A stretch of 9,512 nt of DNA from Oscillospiraceae bacterium (GCA_900766795.1 CAAFWX010000146.1:1-9512), one strand, 5' to 3'. Counted from the stretch's first letter, positions 1-5,956 are shown. Translations and numbers: made by a program. Notes: a model not told the origin generated them from the letters alone.

Positions 1-82
1 CACAAGGCTGACGCTGACGATGAACGGCGTTTGCAGGGAGTGCTCTAAAACCCAAGCTGCAACTTGCGACGAGGTGCGCTGA
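1..82 (+). CDS. Fur/PerR-family regulator, C-terminal fragment (partial)
   Basis: Only the last 26 codons are present, read from base 2 to the TGA at 80-82; the start lies left of the window. The tail contains R-L-T-L-T-M-N-G-V-C-R-E-C-S-K. This matches the end of PerR/Fur-type repressors, where a short beta strand leads into a Gly-(Val/Ile)-Cys-x-x-Cys structural zinc site. In the family this second CxxC is one half of the Zn(Cys)4 site that holds the dimerisation domain together. A third Cys follows near the end. Fur-family proteins are cytoplasmic, metal- or peroxide-responsive DNA-binding repressors. Which subgroup this belongs to (PerR, Fur or Zur) cannot be told from 26 residues. The call rests on one short motif and correct position at a C-terminus, so it is moderate only. 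Confidence 0.55.
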   Translation, partial: TRLTLTMNGVCRECSKTQAATCDEVR

Positions 83-129
83 ACTTTCGCAATAATTTCC
101 TTTAATAATTTTTTGAGTCTGTGAAAATA

Positions 130-199
130 ATATTGTTGCAAAGGCGAATCGGAGATAATCTTCGAGCGGCAAATAAAACGCCGAAAAGCCTTTCAATAT
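130..199 (+). other. Foldable region upstream of sspA (possible three-way-junction RNA)
   Basis: The gap between the Fur-like stop and the spore protein gene can fold compactly. ATATTG (130-135) and AAAGGC (140-145) pair with GCCTTT (188-193) and CAATAT (194-199), leaving a four-base bulge. Inside, CGGAGA-TAA-TCTTCG (150-164, one G-U pair) forms one hairpin. CGGC (167-170) pairs with GCCG (180-183) to form a second. The arrangement is a three-way junction ending about 10 bases before the ribosome binding site. I do not recognise it as a known riboswitch. It has no following T-run, so it is not an obvious terminator. It could also be chance pairing. Confidence 0.35.
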
Positions 200-200
200 A
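169..200 (+). promoter_or_regulatory. Weak candidate forespore (sigma-G-like) promoter of sspA
   Basis: GCAAATA (169-175) and CAATATA (194-200), separated by 18 bases, loosely resemble the -35 and -10 elements of sigma-G promoters that drive spore protein genes. The implied start near base 207 would leave a very short leader before the AAGGAG ribosome binding site (210-215). An alternative weak pair, TGAACT (80-85) with TAATAA (103-108), would put the whole foldable region in the transcript. Neither is convincing. Confidence 0.22.
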
Positions 201-224
201 TTATGTACTAAGGAGATTACGATT

Positions 225-410
225 ATGTCATCCAATAAGCAGACTAAGAGCGCACTCAATTCCATGAAGATGCAGGCAGCCAACGAGGTTGGCGTAACCC
301 TCAACAACAATGGTTACAACGGTGACCTCACTGCAAGACAGGCAGGCTCCATCGGCGGCCAGATGGTCAAGAAGATGATTGAGTCCTACACTCAGAACAG
401 CGCACAGTAA
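225..410 (+). CDS. Small acid-soluble spore protein, alpha/beta type
   Basis: This 61-residue protein belongs to the alpha/beta-type SASP family, whose members coat and protect DNA in the dormant forespore and are digested at germination to supply amino acids. The family's two conserved blocks are visible: A-A-N-E-V-G-V at 18-24, and G-D-L-T-A-R-Q-A-G-S-I-G-G-Q-M-V-K-K-M-I from 33 to 52, which includes DNA-contacting residues. Length is normal (about 60-70). The ATG follows AAGGAG at 210-215. It is monocistronic and ends at a hairpin terminator. One oddity: the germination protease GPR normally cuts after a Glu in the first block (K-F/Y-E-I/V-A). Here that position reads K-M-Q-A-A, with Gln17 in place of Glu. 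Expression is expected late in sporulation in the forespore. Confidence 0.95.
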   Translation: MSSNKQTKSALNSMKMQAANEVGVTLNNNGYNGDLTARQAGSIGGQMVKKMIESYTQNSAQ

Positions 411-430
411 TTCCCTTTCGGAAATAGCGC

Positions 431-470
431 AAAAAACTTCCCCCGAGCCAAAAGCCCGGGGGATATCATT
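431..470. terminator. Bidirectional intrinsic terminator between sspA and the deaminase gene
   Basis: CCCCCG (440-445) pairs with CGGGGG (457-462), and GC (447-448) with GC (454-455), around a CAAAA loop. On the + strand the stem is followed by a short AT stretch and TTTTT. On the - strand it is followed by AAG and then TTTTTT. It lies between two convergent genes and can serve both. Confidence 0.8.
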
Positions 471-471
471 T

Positions 472-1737
472 TTATCGGCAGATTTCGCGCGCGAGCTTTT
501 CGGCTCTCTCGTAAATCTCGGCGGCGTCAACGGTAGTGAACGCTCCGTTTTCGTAAAGCACCTTTCCGTTTACCACCGTCATGCAGACGTTTTGCTTGCT
601 GCCCGCGTACACAAGGTTTTTCGCAATGTTGTGGATAGGCTGCATGTTGGGCTGCATAAGGTCAATTACCGCGAAATCCGCAAGCTTACCCGCAGCGAGA
701 ACATCGCAGTCGGAAAGTCCCATCGCGAGCGCGCCGCCCTTTGTCGCCATCTCAAGCACCTCGAACGCGGGGCACGCGGCAGCGTCCATCTCGCGGTACT
801 TTTGAAGCCCCGTCACAAGGAACATCTCGCGGAACATATCAAGGCAGTTGTTGCTTGCCGCGCCGTCTGTGCCGATAGCGAAGCGGGTCATGCCGTGCTT
901 TCGCATTTCGGTGATGGGCGCGATTCCACTTGCAAGCTTAAGGTTCGAGGAGGGATTTGTCACCATCCACAGACCCTTGTCGCGGAATATCTCCATGTCC
1001 TTTTCGTCAAACCACACGCAATGGAAGCCGCCTCCGCCGTACTCCAGCATTCCGAGCTTATCAAAAAGCTGCGTGGGAGTAAGCCCGTAGCGCTCCTTGC
1101 AGCCCGCAACCTCGGCGGAGGTTTCGCTGTTGTGGGTGTACATCGGCGCTTTGTATTTCTGCGACAGCTTCGCAAGCCCCTCCAGCGTTTCGCGTTTGGT
1201 AGTGTACTCCGCGTGGAAGCCAAGCTGATAGCTTATCAGCGGGTCAAGGGAATTGTAGGTGTTGTACTCCTCCTCGATTCCCTCTACCGTGCCGCCGAAG
1301 TCGTTTATCGAGCCGCAGATTACCGTGCGAAAGCCCATGTCGGTGTTTGCCTTTGCGTATGACGGCAGCTTGAAGTACATATCAAAGGAGGAGGTGATTC
1401 CGCTTGTGAGGTACTCCATGTTGCCAAGCTGGGTGAAAACGTATATCGCTTCCTCGGTAAGCTTCGCTTCGCGGGGGAACACCTGCTCGTACAGCCAATC
1501 GTTCAGCGGCAGGTCGTCCGCGAACGAACGCAGGAACGTCATTGCGGTGTGGGTGTGAGCGTTCTTGAAGCCCGGCAGAATAAGCTTTCCGCGGCAGTCA
1601 ATATCGCGGTCAAAGCCTGTCGCATTGTTTGGCGCGCCTACATAGGAAATGCGGCTGCCGTCGGTGTGCAGCTCACCCTCGAGGATTTCCTCGCTTTCCA
1701 TGGTGAGTATTTTCGCGTTGTAGAATCTTAGCTTCAT
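472..1737 (-). CDS. mtaD: MTA/SAH/5'-deoxyadenosine deaminase (amidohydrolase family)
   Basis: This 421-residue protein is a cytoplasmic metal-dependent amidohydrolase of the 5'-methylthioadenosine/S-adenosylhomocysteine deaminase family. The family deaminates adenine nucleosides such as MTA, SAH or 5'-deoxyadenosine to their inosine forms. The metal and catalytic ligands are visible: H61-x-H63 after strand 1, H202 with E205 (T-H-N-S-E), H239 in G-G-F-H-C-V-W, and D291 in I-G-T-D-G-A-A-S-N-N. The family signature N-P-S-S-N-L-K-L-A-S-G-I-A-P occupies 261-274. Length is typical. The ATG overlaps the upstream methyltransferase stop by four bases (ATGA), and an AGGAG site lies inside that gene's end, so translation is probably coupled. 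With mtnA two genes upstream, the likely job is disposal of by-products of S-adenosylmethionine reactions. Which of the three substrates is preferred cannot be read from the sequence. Confidence 0.88.
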   Translation of the reverse strand: MKLRFYNAKILTMESEEILEGELHTDGSRISYVGAPNNATGFDRDIDCRGKLILPGFKNAHTHTAMTFLRSFADDLPLNDWLYEQVFPREAKLTEEAIYVFTQLGNMEYLTSGITSSFDMYFKLPSYAKANTDMGFRTVICGSINDFGGTVEGIEEEYNTYNSLDPLISYQLGFHAEYTTKRETLEGLAKLSQKYKAPMYTHNSETSAEVAGCKERYGLTPTQLFDKLGMLEYGGGGFHCVWFDEKDMEIFRDKGLWMVTNPSSNLKLASGIAPITEMRKHGMTRFAIGTDGAASNNCLDMFREMFLVTGLQKYREMDAAACPAFEVLEMATKGGALAMGLSDCDVLAAGKLADFAVIDLMQPNMQPIHNIAKNLVYAGSKQNVCMTVVNGKVLYENGAFTTVDAAEIYERAEKLAREICR

Positions 1738-2534
1738 GTATTTTCTCCTTTTTTGTTTTTGAGCCCGACAAATGCGGCGTAGTGCTTCACCGTAAAGCTT
1801 TCGGGGACGGATTTTTCAAGCATGGCAAGGTGCTCGCGCTCGAATGCGGCTACCTCTTCGGGGGAAAGCGCCGCGCCTATTCCTCGGCAGGACTTTATGC
1901 GCCCGTTCCATGTTTCCCGCGTAAACGGCACGTCAAGGTCGAATACCTCTGACAGTTCCCTGTCGAAAAACTCGTCCCAGCATTCGGGCACATAAAATTC
2001 GTGCCGCACCTCGCCGCCGCCCGTCCACTGCGGGTTGTAGCGCAAAATCAGTTCCTCTGTTTTGGCGGCGGTTTCGTCCTCGTATGGCAGCCATTCCATC
2101 ACCATCGCCCCGAATCTCGCGCCGGGTTTCAGCACCTCGCTTAAGCGTTTGCAAAGCAGCTCGTGGTCGAAATACCAGAAGCACTGGCAGGCAAGCGCGC
2201 TGTCGAATGTGTTTTGCGTAAAGGGCATTTCCTCGGCGGGAAGCGCGTGGTATTCGATATCCATGCCCGCAGACAGGCTTCGCGCCTGCTCAATCTGCCC
2301 CTCGCTGCTGTCAATGCCGACAAAGCTTGCGCCGCAGCCGCAAAGCATTCGAGGGAGCACTCCCGTGCCCGTGCCAAGGTCAAGCACCCTTGCGCCCGCT
2401 TCGCATAGTTTAAGTTCCTTTATCCTTTGGAGAAACTGCGGCGGGTAGATGTCGCGGAATTTCGCGTAATCCGCAGCGGCGCTGCTCCAGCTAAAGGGGC
2501 GGCCGTTATCTACGAGTGAGTCAGATTTATTCAT
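1734..2534 (-). CDS. Class I SAM-dependent methyltransferase (UbiE/Methyltransf_11 type)
   Basis: This 266-residue protein has the Rossmann-like class I methyltransferase fold. Motif I is V-L-D-L-G-T-G-T-G at 50-58. The acidic end of strand 2 that binds the SAM ribose is D75, in F-V-G-I-D-S-S. A Methyltransf_11-like D-S-A-L-A-C-Q-C segment and an L-K-P-G-A-R-F motif follow. The C-terminal third (W-N-G-R-I-K-S-C-R-G-I-G-A) resembles uncharacterised clostridial methyltransferases. The acceptor substrate cannot be predicted. There is no signal peptide or membrane segment. The ATG follows AAGGAG, which overlaps the mtnA stop; the gap is 10 bases. Its product SAH is a candidate substrate of the downstream deaminase, which may explain the linkage, but that is inference. 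Confidence 0.85.
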   Translation of the reverse strand: MNKSDSLVDNGRPFSWSSAAADYAKFRDIYPPQFLQRIKELKLCEAGARVLDLGTGTGVLPRMLCGCGASFVGIDSSEGQIEQARSLSAGMDIEYHALPAEEMPFTQNTFDSALACQCFWYFDHELLCKRLSEVLKPGARFGAMVMEWLPYEDETAAKTEELILRYNPQWTGGGEVRHEFYVPECWDEFFDRELSEVFDLDVPFTRETWNGRIKSCRGIGAALSPEEVAAFEREHLAMLEKSVPESFTVKHYAAFVGLKNKKGENT

Positions 2535-2544
2535 GTGGTTCTCC

Positions 2545-3597
2545 TTACGGCTTGCTGAACAGCGCTTTCAGCGATTCGGTGTAGGGGTATCGGCAGATTC
2601 CGCGCTCGGTTACTATGGCGGTGATAAGCTCCGCGTCGGTAACGTCAAAGGCGGGGTTGAAGCATTTCACCTCGTCCTCCGCAACGGGCTTTTCAAAGAA
2701 TTTTGTCTTGATTTCCTCGCCGCTGCGCTCCTCTATAACTATGCTGTCGCCGCTTTGACAAGAAAAATCTATCGTGCTGCTCGGGCAGAACACATAAAAA
2801 GGAATATTGTGGTATTTCGCGTTTATCGCCACGGAGCGAGTGCCGATTTTGTTGGCGGTATCGCCGTTTGCGGCAACCCTGTCGCAGCCCACAAAGCAAG
2901 CCTGTATCCTACCCTGCTTCATCAGCAGCGAGGCTGCGTTGTCGCAGATTAGCGTCACGTCTATTCCTGCGTGGTTCAGCTCAAAGCTTGTGAGCCTTGC
3001 GCCCTGAAGCAGAGGGCGGGTTTCATCGCAGAAAACGTGAAAATCGTAGCCAAGCTCCTTTCCGAGAAGCAGCGTTCCAAGCCCCGTGCCATATTCCGTG
3101 GCGGCAAGCGCGCCCGCGTTGCAGTGGGTCAGAATCCCATCGCCGCTTTTCACAAGAGAAAGTCCGTTTTCGCTGATGGCGCGGCACATGGCGCGGTCCT
3201 GCTCATAAATCGCGGTGCACTCGGCTTTAAGCGCGCGAAGCACCTCTCCCCTGCTGCCTGCGCAGTTTTCTGCAGCGGCAATCATTCGCTTTACGGCAAA
3301 CGAGAGATTCACGGCGGTAGGTCGCGAGGAGTTAAGATACTCGCCAAGCCGCCTGAACTCCCCGAGAAACGCGCCGAAATCCTCAAAGGTGAGCTTCTGC
3401 GCGAGGACGTACATTCCAAAGCCTGCGGTAACGCCAATCGCGGGAGCGCCCCGCACGCGAAGCTCATAAATCGCTTCGTAAAGGCTCTCGGCGGTATTCA
3501 GCTTAAGGTACTCGACAACGTTCGGCAGCTTCGTCTGGTCGATAATCTCAACGTAACTGTCATCGGCGGAAAGTCTTACGGTGGAAATTTTGCTCAA
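2545..3597 (-). CDS. mtnA: S-methyl-5-thioribose-1-phosphate isomerase (TTG start)
   Basis: MtnA converts 5-methylthioribose-1-phosphate to 5-methylthioribulose-1-phosphate in methionine salvage. Some homologues also act on 5-deoxyribose-1-phosphate from 5'-deoxyadenosine. The 350 residues match the family length. Signatures are R-G-A-P-A-I (49-54), S-R-P-T-A-V-N-L (90-97), T-H-C-N-A-G-A-L-A (157-165) with the catalytic Cys159, D-E-T-R-P-x-x-Q-G-A-R-L (191-202), and [10 protein letters not shown] (237-246) with the catalytic Asp239, followed by N-K-I-G-T. The set separates it from eIF2B subunits. The start is TTG at 3597-3595, supported by a strong AAGGAGG five bases upstream. Methionine salvage partners such as an MTR kinase, a phosphorylase or an aldolase are absent from this window. 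It is first in a three-gene block with the methyltransferase and deaminase. Confidence 0.93.
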   Translation of the reverse strand: MSKISTVRLSADDSYVEIIDQTKLPNVVEYLKLNTAESLYEAIYELRVRGAPAIGVTAGFGMYVLAQKLTFEDFGAFLGEFRRLGEYLNSSRPTAVNLSFAVKRMIAAAENCAGSRGEVLRALKAECTAIYEQDRAMCRAISENGLSLVKSGDGILTHCNAGALAATEYGTGLGTLLLGKELGYDFHVFCDETRPLLQGARLTSFELNHAGIDVTLICDNAASLLMKQGRIQACFVGCDRVAANGDTANKIGTRSVAINAKYHNIPFYVFCPSSTIDFSCQSGDSIVIEERSGEEIKTKFFEKPVAEDEVKCFNPAFDVTDAELITAIVTERGICRYPYTESLKALFSKP

Positions 3598-3602
3598 GGT
3601 TT

Positions 3603-3609
3603 CCTCCTT
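3603..3609 (-). promoter_or_regulatory. Ribosome binding site fixing the mtnA TTG start
   Basis: The - strand reads AAGGAGG, then five bases, then TTG. No in-frame ATG is similarly placed, so this strong site decides the non-ATG start. Confidence 0.8.
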
Positions 3610-3655
3610 AAAACAAAGCGCGGCATTCTTGCTGTAAAAGCACAGTATGCCGCGC
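3610..3655 (-). terminator. Hairpin between the CobW genes and mtnA
   Basis: A perfect nine-base-pair stem (GCGCGGCAT at 3618-3626 with ATGCCGCGC at 3647-3655) and an inner CTGT/ACAG pairing are followed on the - strand by TTTGTTTT. This is a good intrinsic terminator for the upstream CobW pair. Its T-run ends next to the mtnA ribosome binding site, so no room remains for a promoter between it and mtnA. It may therefore be leaky, or act as an attenuator in a longer transcript. Confidence 0.65.
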
Positions 3656-3693
3656 CGATTCTATTGCATATGCGGCGGGGTTTCCCGTCATGA

Positions 3694-4641
3694 TTAGTTG
3701 AAGTAGACAAGCTCGCTGTCCGCAGGCTTAGTCGGCTGAATTGAATTTGCACAGATAACGGGACCCTGCCCGCCGTAAACGTTCTGCTTCTCGGAAATCA
3801 CCTTTCCCGTGACCTCCACCCAATCGCCGTTTTGGAACTTTGCTTCATCGGGGGATTTCACAAGTATTCCCACAACCTGAATGTCGTCCGCACAGCAGGT
3901 CATTGCCTTTCGCGAGATTACAAAATACCCCTTAGGCACGTTGCTTGCGCGGAAAACCATTCCCCTGACGCATACGTTTTTGTTCTTATAGCGCGGAGCG
4001 TTGCTCATGATGTCGATATACCAAAGCCCGAAATCGTCGTGCACAACGTTTATCGGGTCAGCCTTGACGTCAAACGGCATTTCGTCGTCGCCCTGAAAGC
4101 CCTGCTCAACAGTGCCGTCCATGTACTCAAACATGAAATCAATCTTCGGATTAAGCGCCTTTACGCTGCGGCGCAGACGCTTTTTGTCAACCTTTCCCTG
4201 CTCGCAGCGGTTGAAGATAATGACATCAGCAATCGAGATATTGTCGGACAAAAGCTGGCGCATGTTGTTCATATACATGTCGAAGCGGGTGTGGTCAACA
4301 AACATGAATATTTGATAGAATATCCAGTTTTTGGGCGCCTGCACAGCCATGTTTCTCAGGCTCCACATGCCGTTGAACTCCAGTATAACGCGCGTGGGTT
4401 TGTGCTTGTTTACAAGCGCTTCGAGGTTTTCGGGGTTGAAGTCCTCCTCGTTTTCGATAAATTCGAGGACGGAGTTTGAAGCTTTTAATATGCGCTCGTC
4501 ATACTCAATCTCGCCGTCCTCGCAGGCGATTACAAGCGTCTTTTCGCCCTTGCTGAACTCCTTATCGTTCAGCGTTTCGAGAATGAACGAGGTCTTTCCG
4601 CTTTCGAGAAAGCCGGTCATAAGGTATACGGGAATTTCCAT
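3694..4641 (-). CDS. CobW/G3E-like GTPase with C-terminal YcgQ/TIGR03943-like domain
   Basis: The protein has 315 residues. The N-terminal part is a CobW/G3E-family P-loop GTPase: Walker A G-F-L-E-S-G-K-T at 10-17, a Walker-B-like R-V-I-L-E-F-N at about 84-90, and N-R-C-E (144-147) where a G4 N-K-x-D would be. The CxCC metal site of classical CobW proteins is missing; only C40 lies in that region. From about 222 the sequence changes to V-R-G-M-V-F-R, then M-T-C-C-A-D-D with Cys249-Cys250, then D-W-V-E-V-T-G-K. This resembles the C-terminal domain of the YcgQ/TIGR03943 family, whose B. subtilis member is Zur-regulated and works with a permease. The ATG at 4641 is preferred over an upstream TTG because AGGA sits 10 bases before it. 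It lies 23 bases after the His-rich CobW gene. A role in metal (perhaps zinc) handling is inference. Confidence 0.72.
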   Translation of the reverse strand: MEIPVYLMTGFLESGKTSFILETLNDKEFSKGEKTLVIACEDGEIEYDERILKASNSVLEFIENEEDFNPENLEALVNKHKPTRVILEFNGMWSLRNMAVQAPKNWIFYQIFMFVDHTRFDMYMNNMRQLLSDNISIADVIIFNRCEQGKVDKKRLRRSVKALNPKIDFMFEYMDGTVEQGFQGDDEMPFDVKADPINVVHDDFGLWYIDIMSNAPRYKNKNVCVRGMVFRASNVPKGYFVISRKAMTCCADDIQVVGILVKSPDEAKFQNGDWVEVTGKVISEKQNVYGGQGPVICANSIQPTKPADSELVYFN

Positions 4642-4664
4642 ATTTATCAATTCCTTTCGGGAAA

Positions 4665-5798
4665 TTAAAGCCCGAACAGAGCCTTAATCTTTTCTTCTTC
4701 AAGCTTTGCGCCGATTACGCACAGACGTCCCGTGATATCCGCAGAGCCTGTACGCACCTCGAACTCCTCGGGAACAAAGTCGAAGTGATACCAAACGCCG
4801 TCGCCCGCAACGATTCCCTTTGCGCGGAGTACAGTGCCGTATTCCTCGCTGCTGAGCTTGCCCAGCGCCTCCTCAAGCGCTTCCTTGGTGAATTTCTTCG
4901 CGGTTTCAACGCCGAAGCTTGTGAACACATCATCGGCATGGTGGTGTCCGTGGTGGTCGTGATGGTCATGGTCGTGGCAGCCGCAGGTGCACTCTTCGCC
5001 GTGCTCGTGATGGTGATGGTGGTGCTCATGGTCGTGGTCGCACTCGTCATGGTCGTGGTGGTGCTCGTGGTCGTGGCAGCACTCGCCGTCCTCGTGGTGA
5101 TGGTGGTGCTCATGGTCGTGGTCGCATTCATCATCGTGGTGATGGTGGGAATGACCGCAAACGGGGCAGATTTCCTCGTCCTTAAGCAGCTCGTCGGCGT
5201 ACTTGCTCTCAAGCTCCATTGCTGCAAGTATCTGCTCGCCGCTGATATCGTCCCACGGAGTGGTGATGATGGTCGCGTGGTCGTTTATCTCCTTTATCAT
5301 AGCAACCGCTTCGGCAAGCTTTTCCTCCGAAAGCTTCTGGGAACGGCTGATGATAACGGTCTTGGCGGTTTCCACCTGATTCTTATAGAACTCGCCGAAG
5401 TTCTTCATATACATCTTGATTTTCGAGCCGTCGCAGACGGTGGTGCAGGCATTCAGCTTTATCTCGTCGCTGTCAACGTCCAGCACAGCCTTGATTACAT
5501 CGGACAGCTTGCCCACGCCCGTAGGCTCGATTATGATTCTGTCGGGGTGGTACTTGTCCAGAACCTGCTTGAGAGCTTCGCCGAACTCGCCGACAAGCGA
5601 GCAGCAAATGCAGCCCTGATTCATCTCGGTAACCTCAATCCCGGCGTCCTTCATGAAGCCGCCGTCAATGCCTATCTCGCCGAACTCGTTCTCGATAAGC
5701 ACCAGCTTCTCACCTACATAAGCTTCCTTCAGAAGCTTTTTAATCAGCGTGGTCTTTCCTGCGCCGAGAAATCCAGAAAAAACATCTATTTTTGTCAT
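4665..5798 (-). CDS. CobW/COG0523 GTPase with His/Cys-rich metal-binding insert
   Basis: This 377-residue cytoplasmic GTPase belongs to the G3E/COG0523 family, which uses GTP hydrolysis to deliver metals, notably zinc, to client proteins. Walker A is G-F-L-G-A-G-K-T (9-16). E-N-E-F-G-E-I-G-I-D follows at 36-45. The CxCC metal site is C63-I-C-C66, and the Walker B/E-P-T-G segment is 88-94. The guanine-specificity motif N-K-x-D is replaced by S-R-S-Q near 151-154. Residues 211-286 form a linker with about 36 His and 9 Cys, starting with C-P-V-C and ending C-T-C-G-C-H-D. It was probably built by internal duplication. A CobW C-terminal domain fills 289-377. The gene is first in its operon, behind a good sigma-A-type promoter. 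I see no clear Zur box. The client protein is unknown. Confidence 0.9.
   Translation of the reverse strand: MTKIDVFSGFLGAGKTTLIKKLLKEAYVGEKLVLIENEFGEIGIDGGFMKDAGIEVTEMNQGCICCSLVGEFGEALKQVLDKYHPDRIIIEPTGVGKLSDVIKAVLDVDSDEIKLNACTTVCDGSKIKMYMKNFGEFYKNQVETAKTVIISRSQKLSEEKLAEAVAMIKEINDHATIITTPWDDISGEQILAAMELESKYADELLKDEEICPVCGHSHHHHDDECDHDHEHHHHHEDGECCHDHEHHHDHDECDHDHEHHHHHHEHGEECTCGCHDHDHHDHHGHHHADDVFTSFGVETAKKFTKEALEEALGKLSSEEYGTVLRAKGIVAGDGVWYHFDFVPEEFEVRTGSADITGRLCVIGAKLEEEKIKALFGL
5011..5042 (-). repeat. 32-bp direct repeat, copy 1, in the His-rich insert
   Basis: This 32-base segment is identical to 5095-5126. The offset is 84 bases (28 codons), so the reading frame is kept. Both copies encode an E-C-D-H-D-H-E-H-H-H-like unit of the metal-binding linker, pointing to in-frame duplication. 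Confidence 0.85.
5095..5126 (-). repeat. 32-bp direct repeat, copy 2, in the His-rich insert
   Basis: This is the second perfect copy of 5011-5042. The flanks diverge at the first base on either side. The tract is a likely place for slippage and length variation between strains. Confidence 0.85.
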
Positions 5799-5822
5799 TG
5801 AAATTTACCCTCTTTCTGTTTT

Positions 5823-5850
5823 GTGCAAAAAAATCACGAAGCTTTTGCGC
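5823..5850. promoter_or_regulatory. Imperfect palindrome in the CobW operon leader
   Basis: GTGCAAAA (5823-5830) and TTTTGCGC (5843-5850) form an inverted repeat with one mismatch and a 12-base centre. It sits just downstream of the predicted transcription start, where a repressor could bind. It does not match the B. subtilis Zur consensus, so the regulator is unknown and chance is possible. Confidence 0.25.
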
Positions 5851-5860
5851 TCCAACTTAT

Positions 5861-5889
5861 ATTGTACCACATTTTACTGTTTCAGTCAA
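5861..5889 (-). promoter_or_regulatory. Sigma-A-type promoter of the CobW operon
   Basis: On the - strand TTGACT (-35, 5889-5884) is followed by 17 bases and TACAAT (-10, 5866-5861). The predicted start near 5854 leaves a leader of roughly 55 bases before the ATG at 5798. Confidence 0.75.
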
Positions 5890-5921
5890 GCACCGCCACA
5901 GCATTTTTCGGCTCTTTATCA

Positions 5922-5956
5922 CAAAAATAGGCAGCGCACGAAACTGCGCCGCCTAT
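5922..5956 (-). terminator. Intrinsic terminator of cheV
   Basis: On the - strand ATAGGC/GCCTAT and GCGCA/TGCGC stack into a stem of about 12 base pairs with one mismatch and a six-base loop, followed by TTTTT. It begins seven bases after the cheV stop codon. Confidence 0.85.

Noticed and set aside
379..1362. Long open frame on the + strand (327 codons) opposite the deaminase gene
   Set aside because: It lies antisense to a gene with complete catalytic motifs, has no ribosome binding site, overlaps the end of the spore protein gene and the terminator, and shows no domain pattern.
2971..3693. + strand open frame opposite mtnA (240 codons)
   Set aside because: It is a shadow of mtnA, without a start signal, and it runs through the intergenic hairpin.
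3598..3693. SAM riboswitch upstream of mtnA
   Set aside because: The region is only 96 bases, with a single main hairpin and no four-helix SAM-I core, so it cannot hold a known SAM riboswitch.
3832..4479. + strand open frame opposite the second CobW-like gene
   Set aside because: It is a shadow frame with no start signal and no recognisable motif.
4965..5150. Possible CRISPR-like or satellite repeat array
   Set aside because: The repeats are protein-coding, keep the reading frame and alternate His/Asp/Glu/Cys codons; there are no unique spacers of constant size.
4785..5801. Long + strand open frame (338 codons) with Val/Met-rich repeats resembling a membrane protein
   Set aside because: The hydrophobic repeats are the antisense reading of the His/Asp codons in the CobW linker; the - strand frame has clear CobW motifs.
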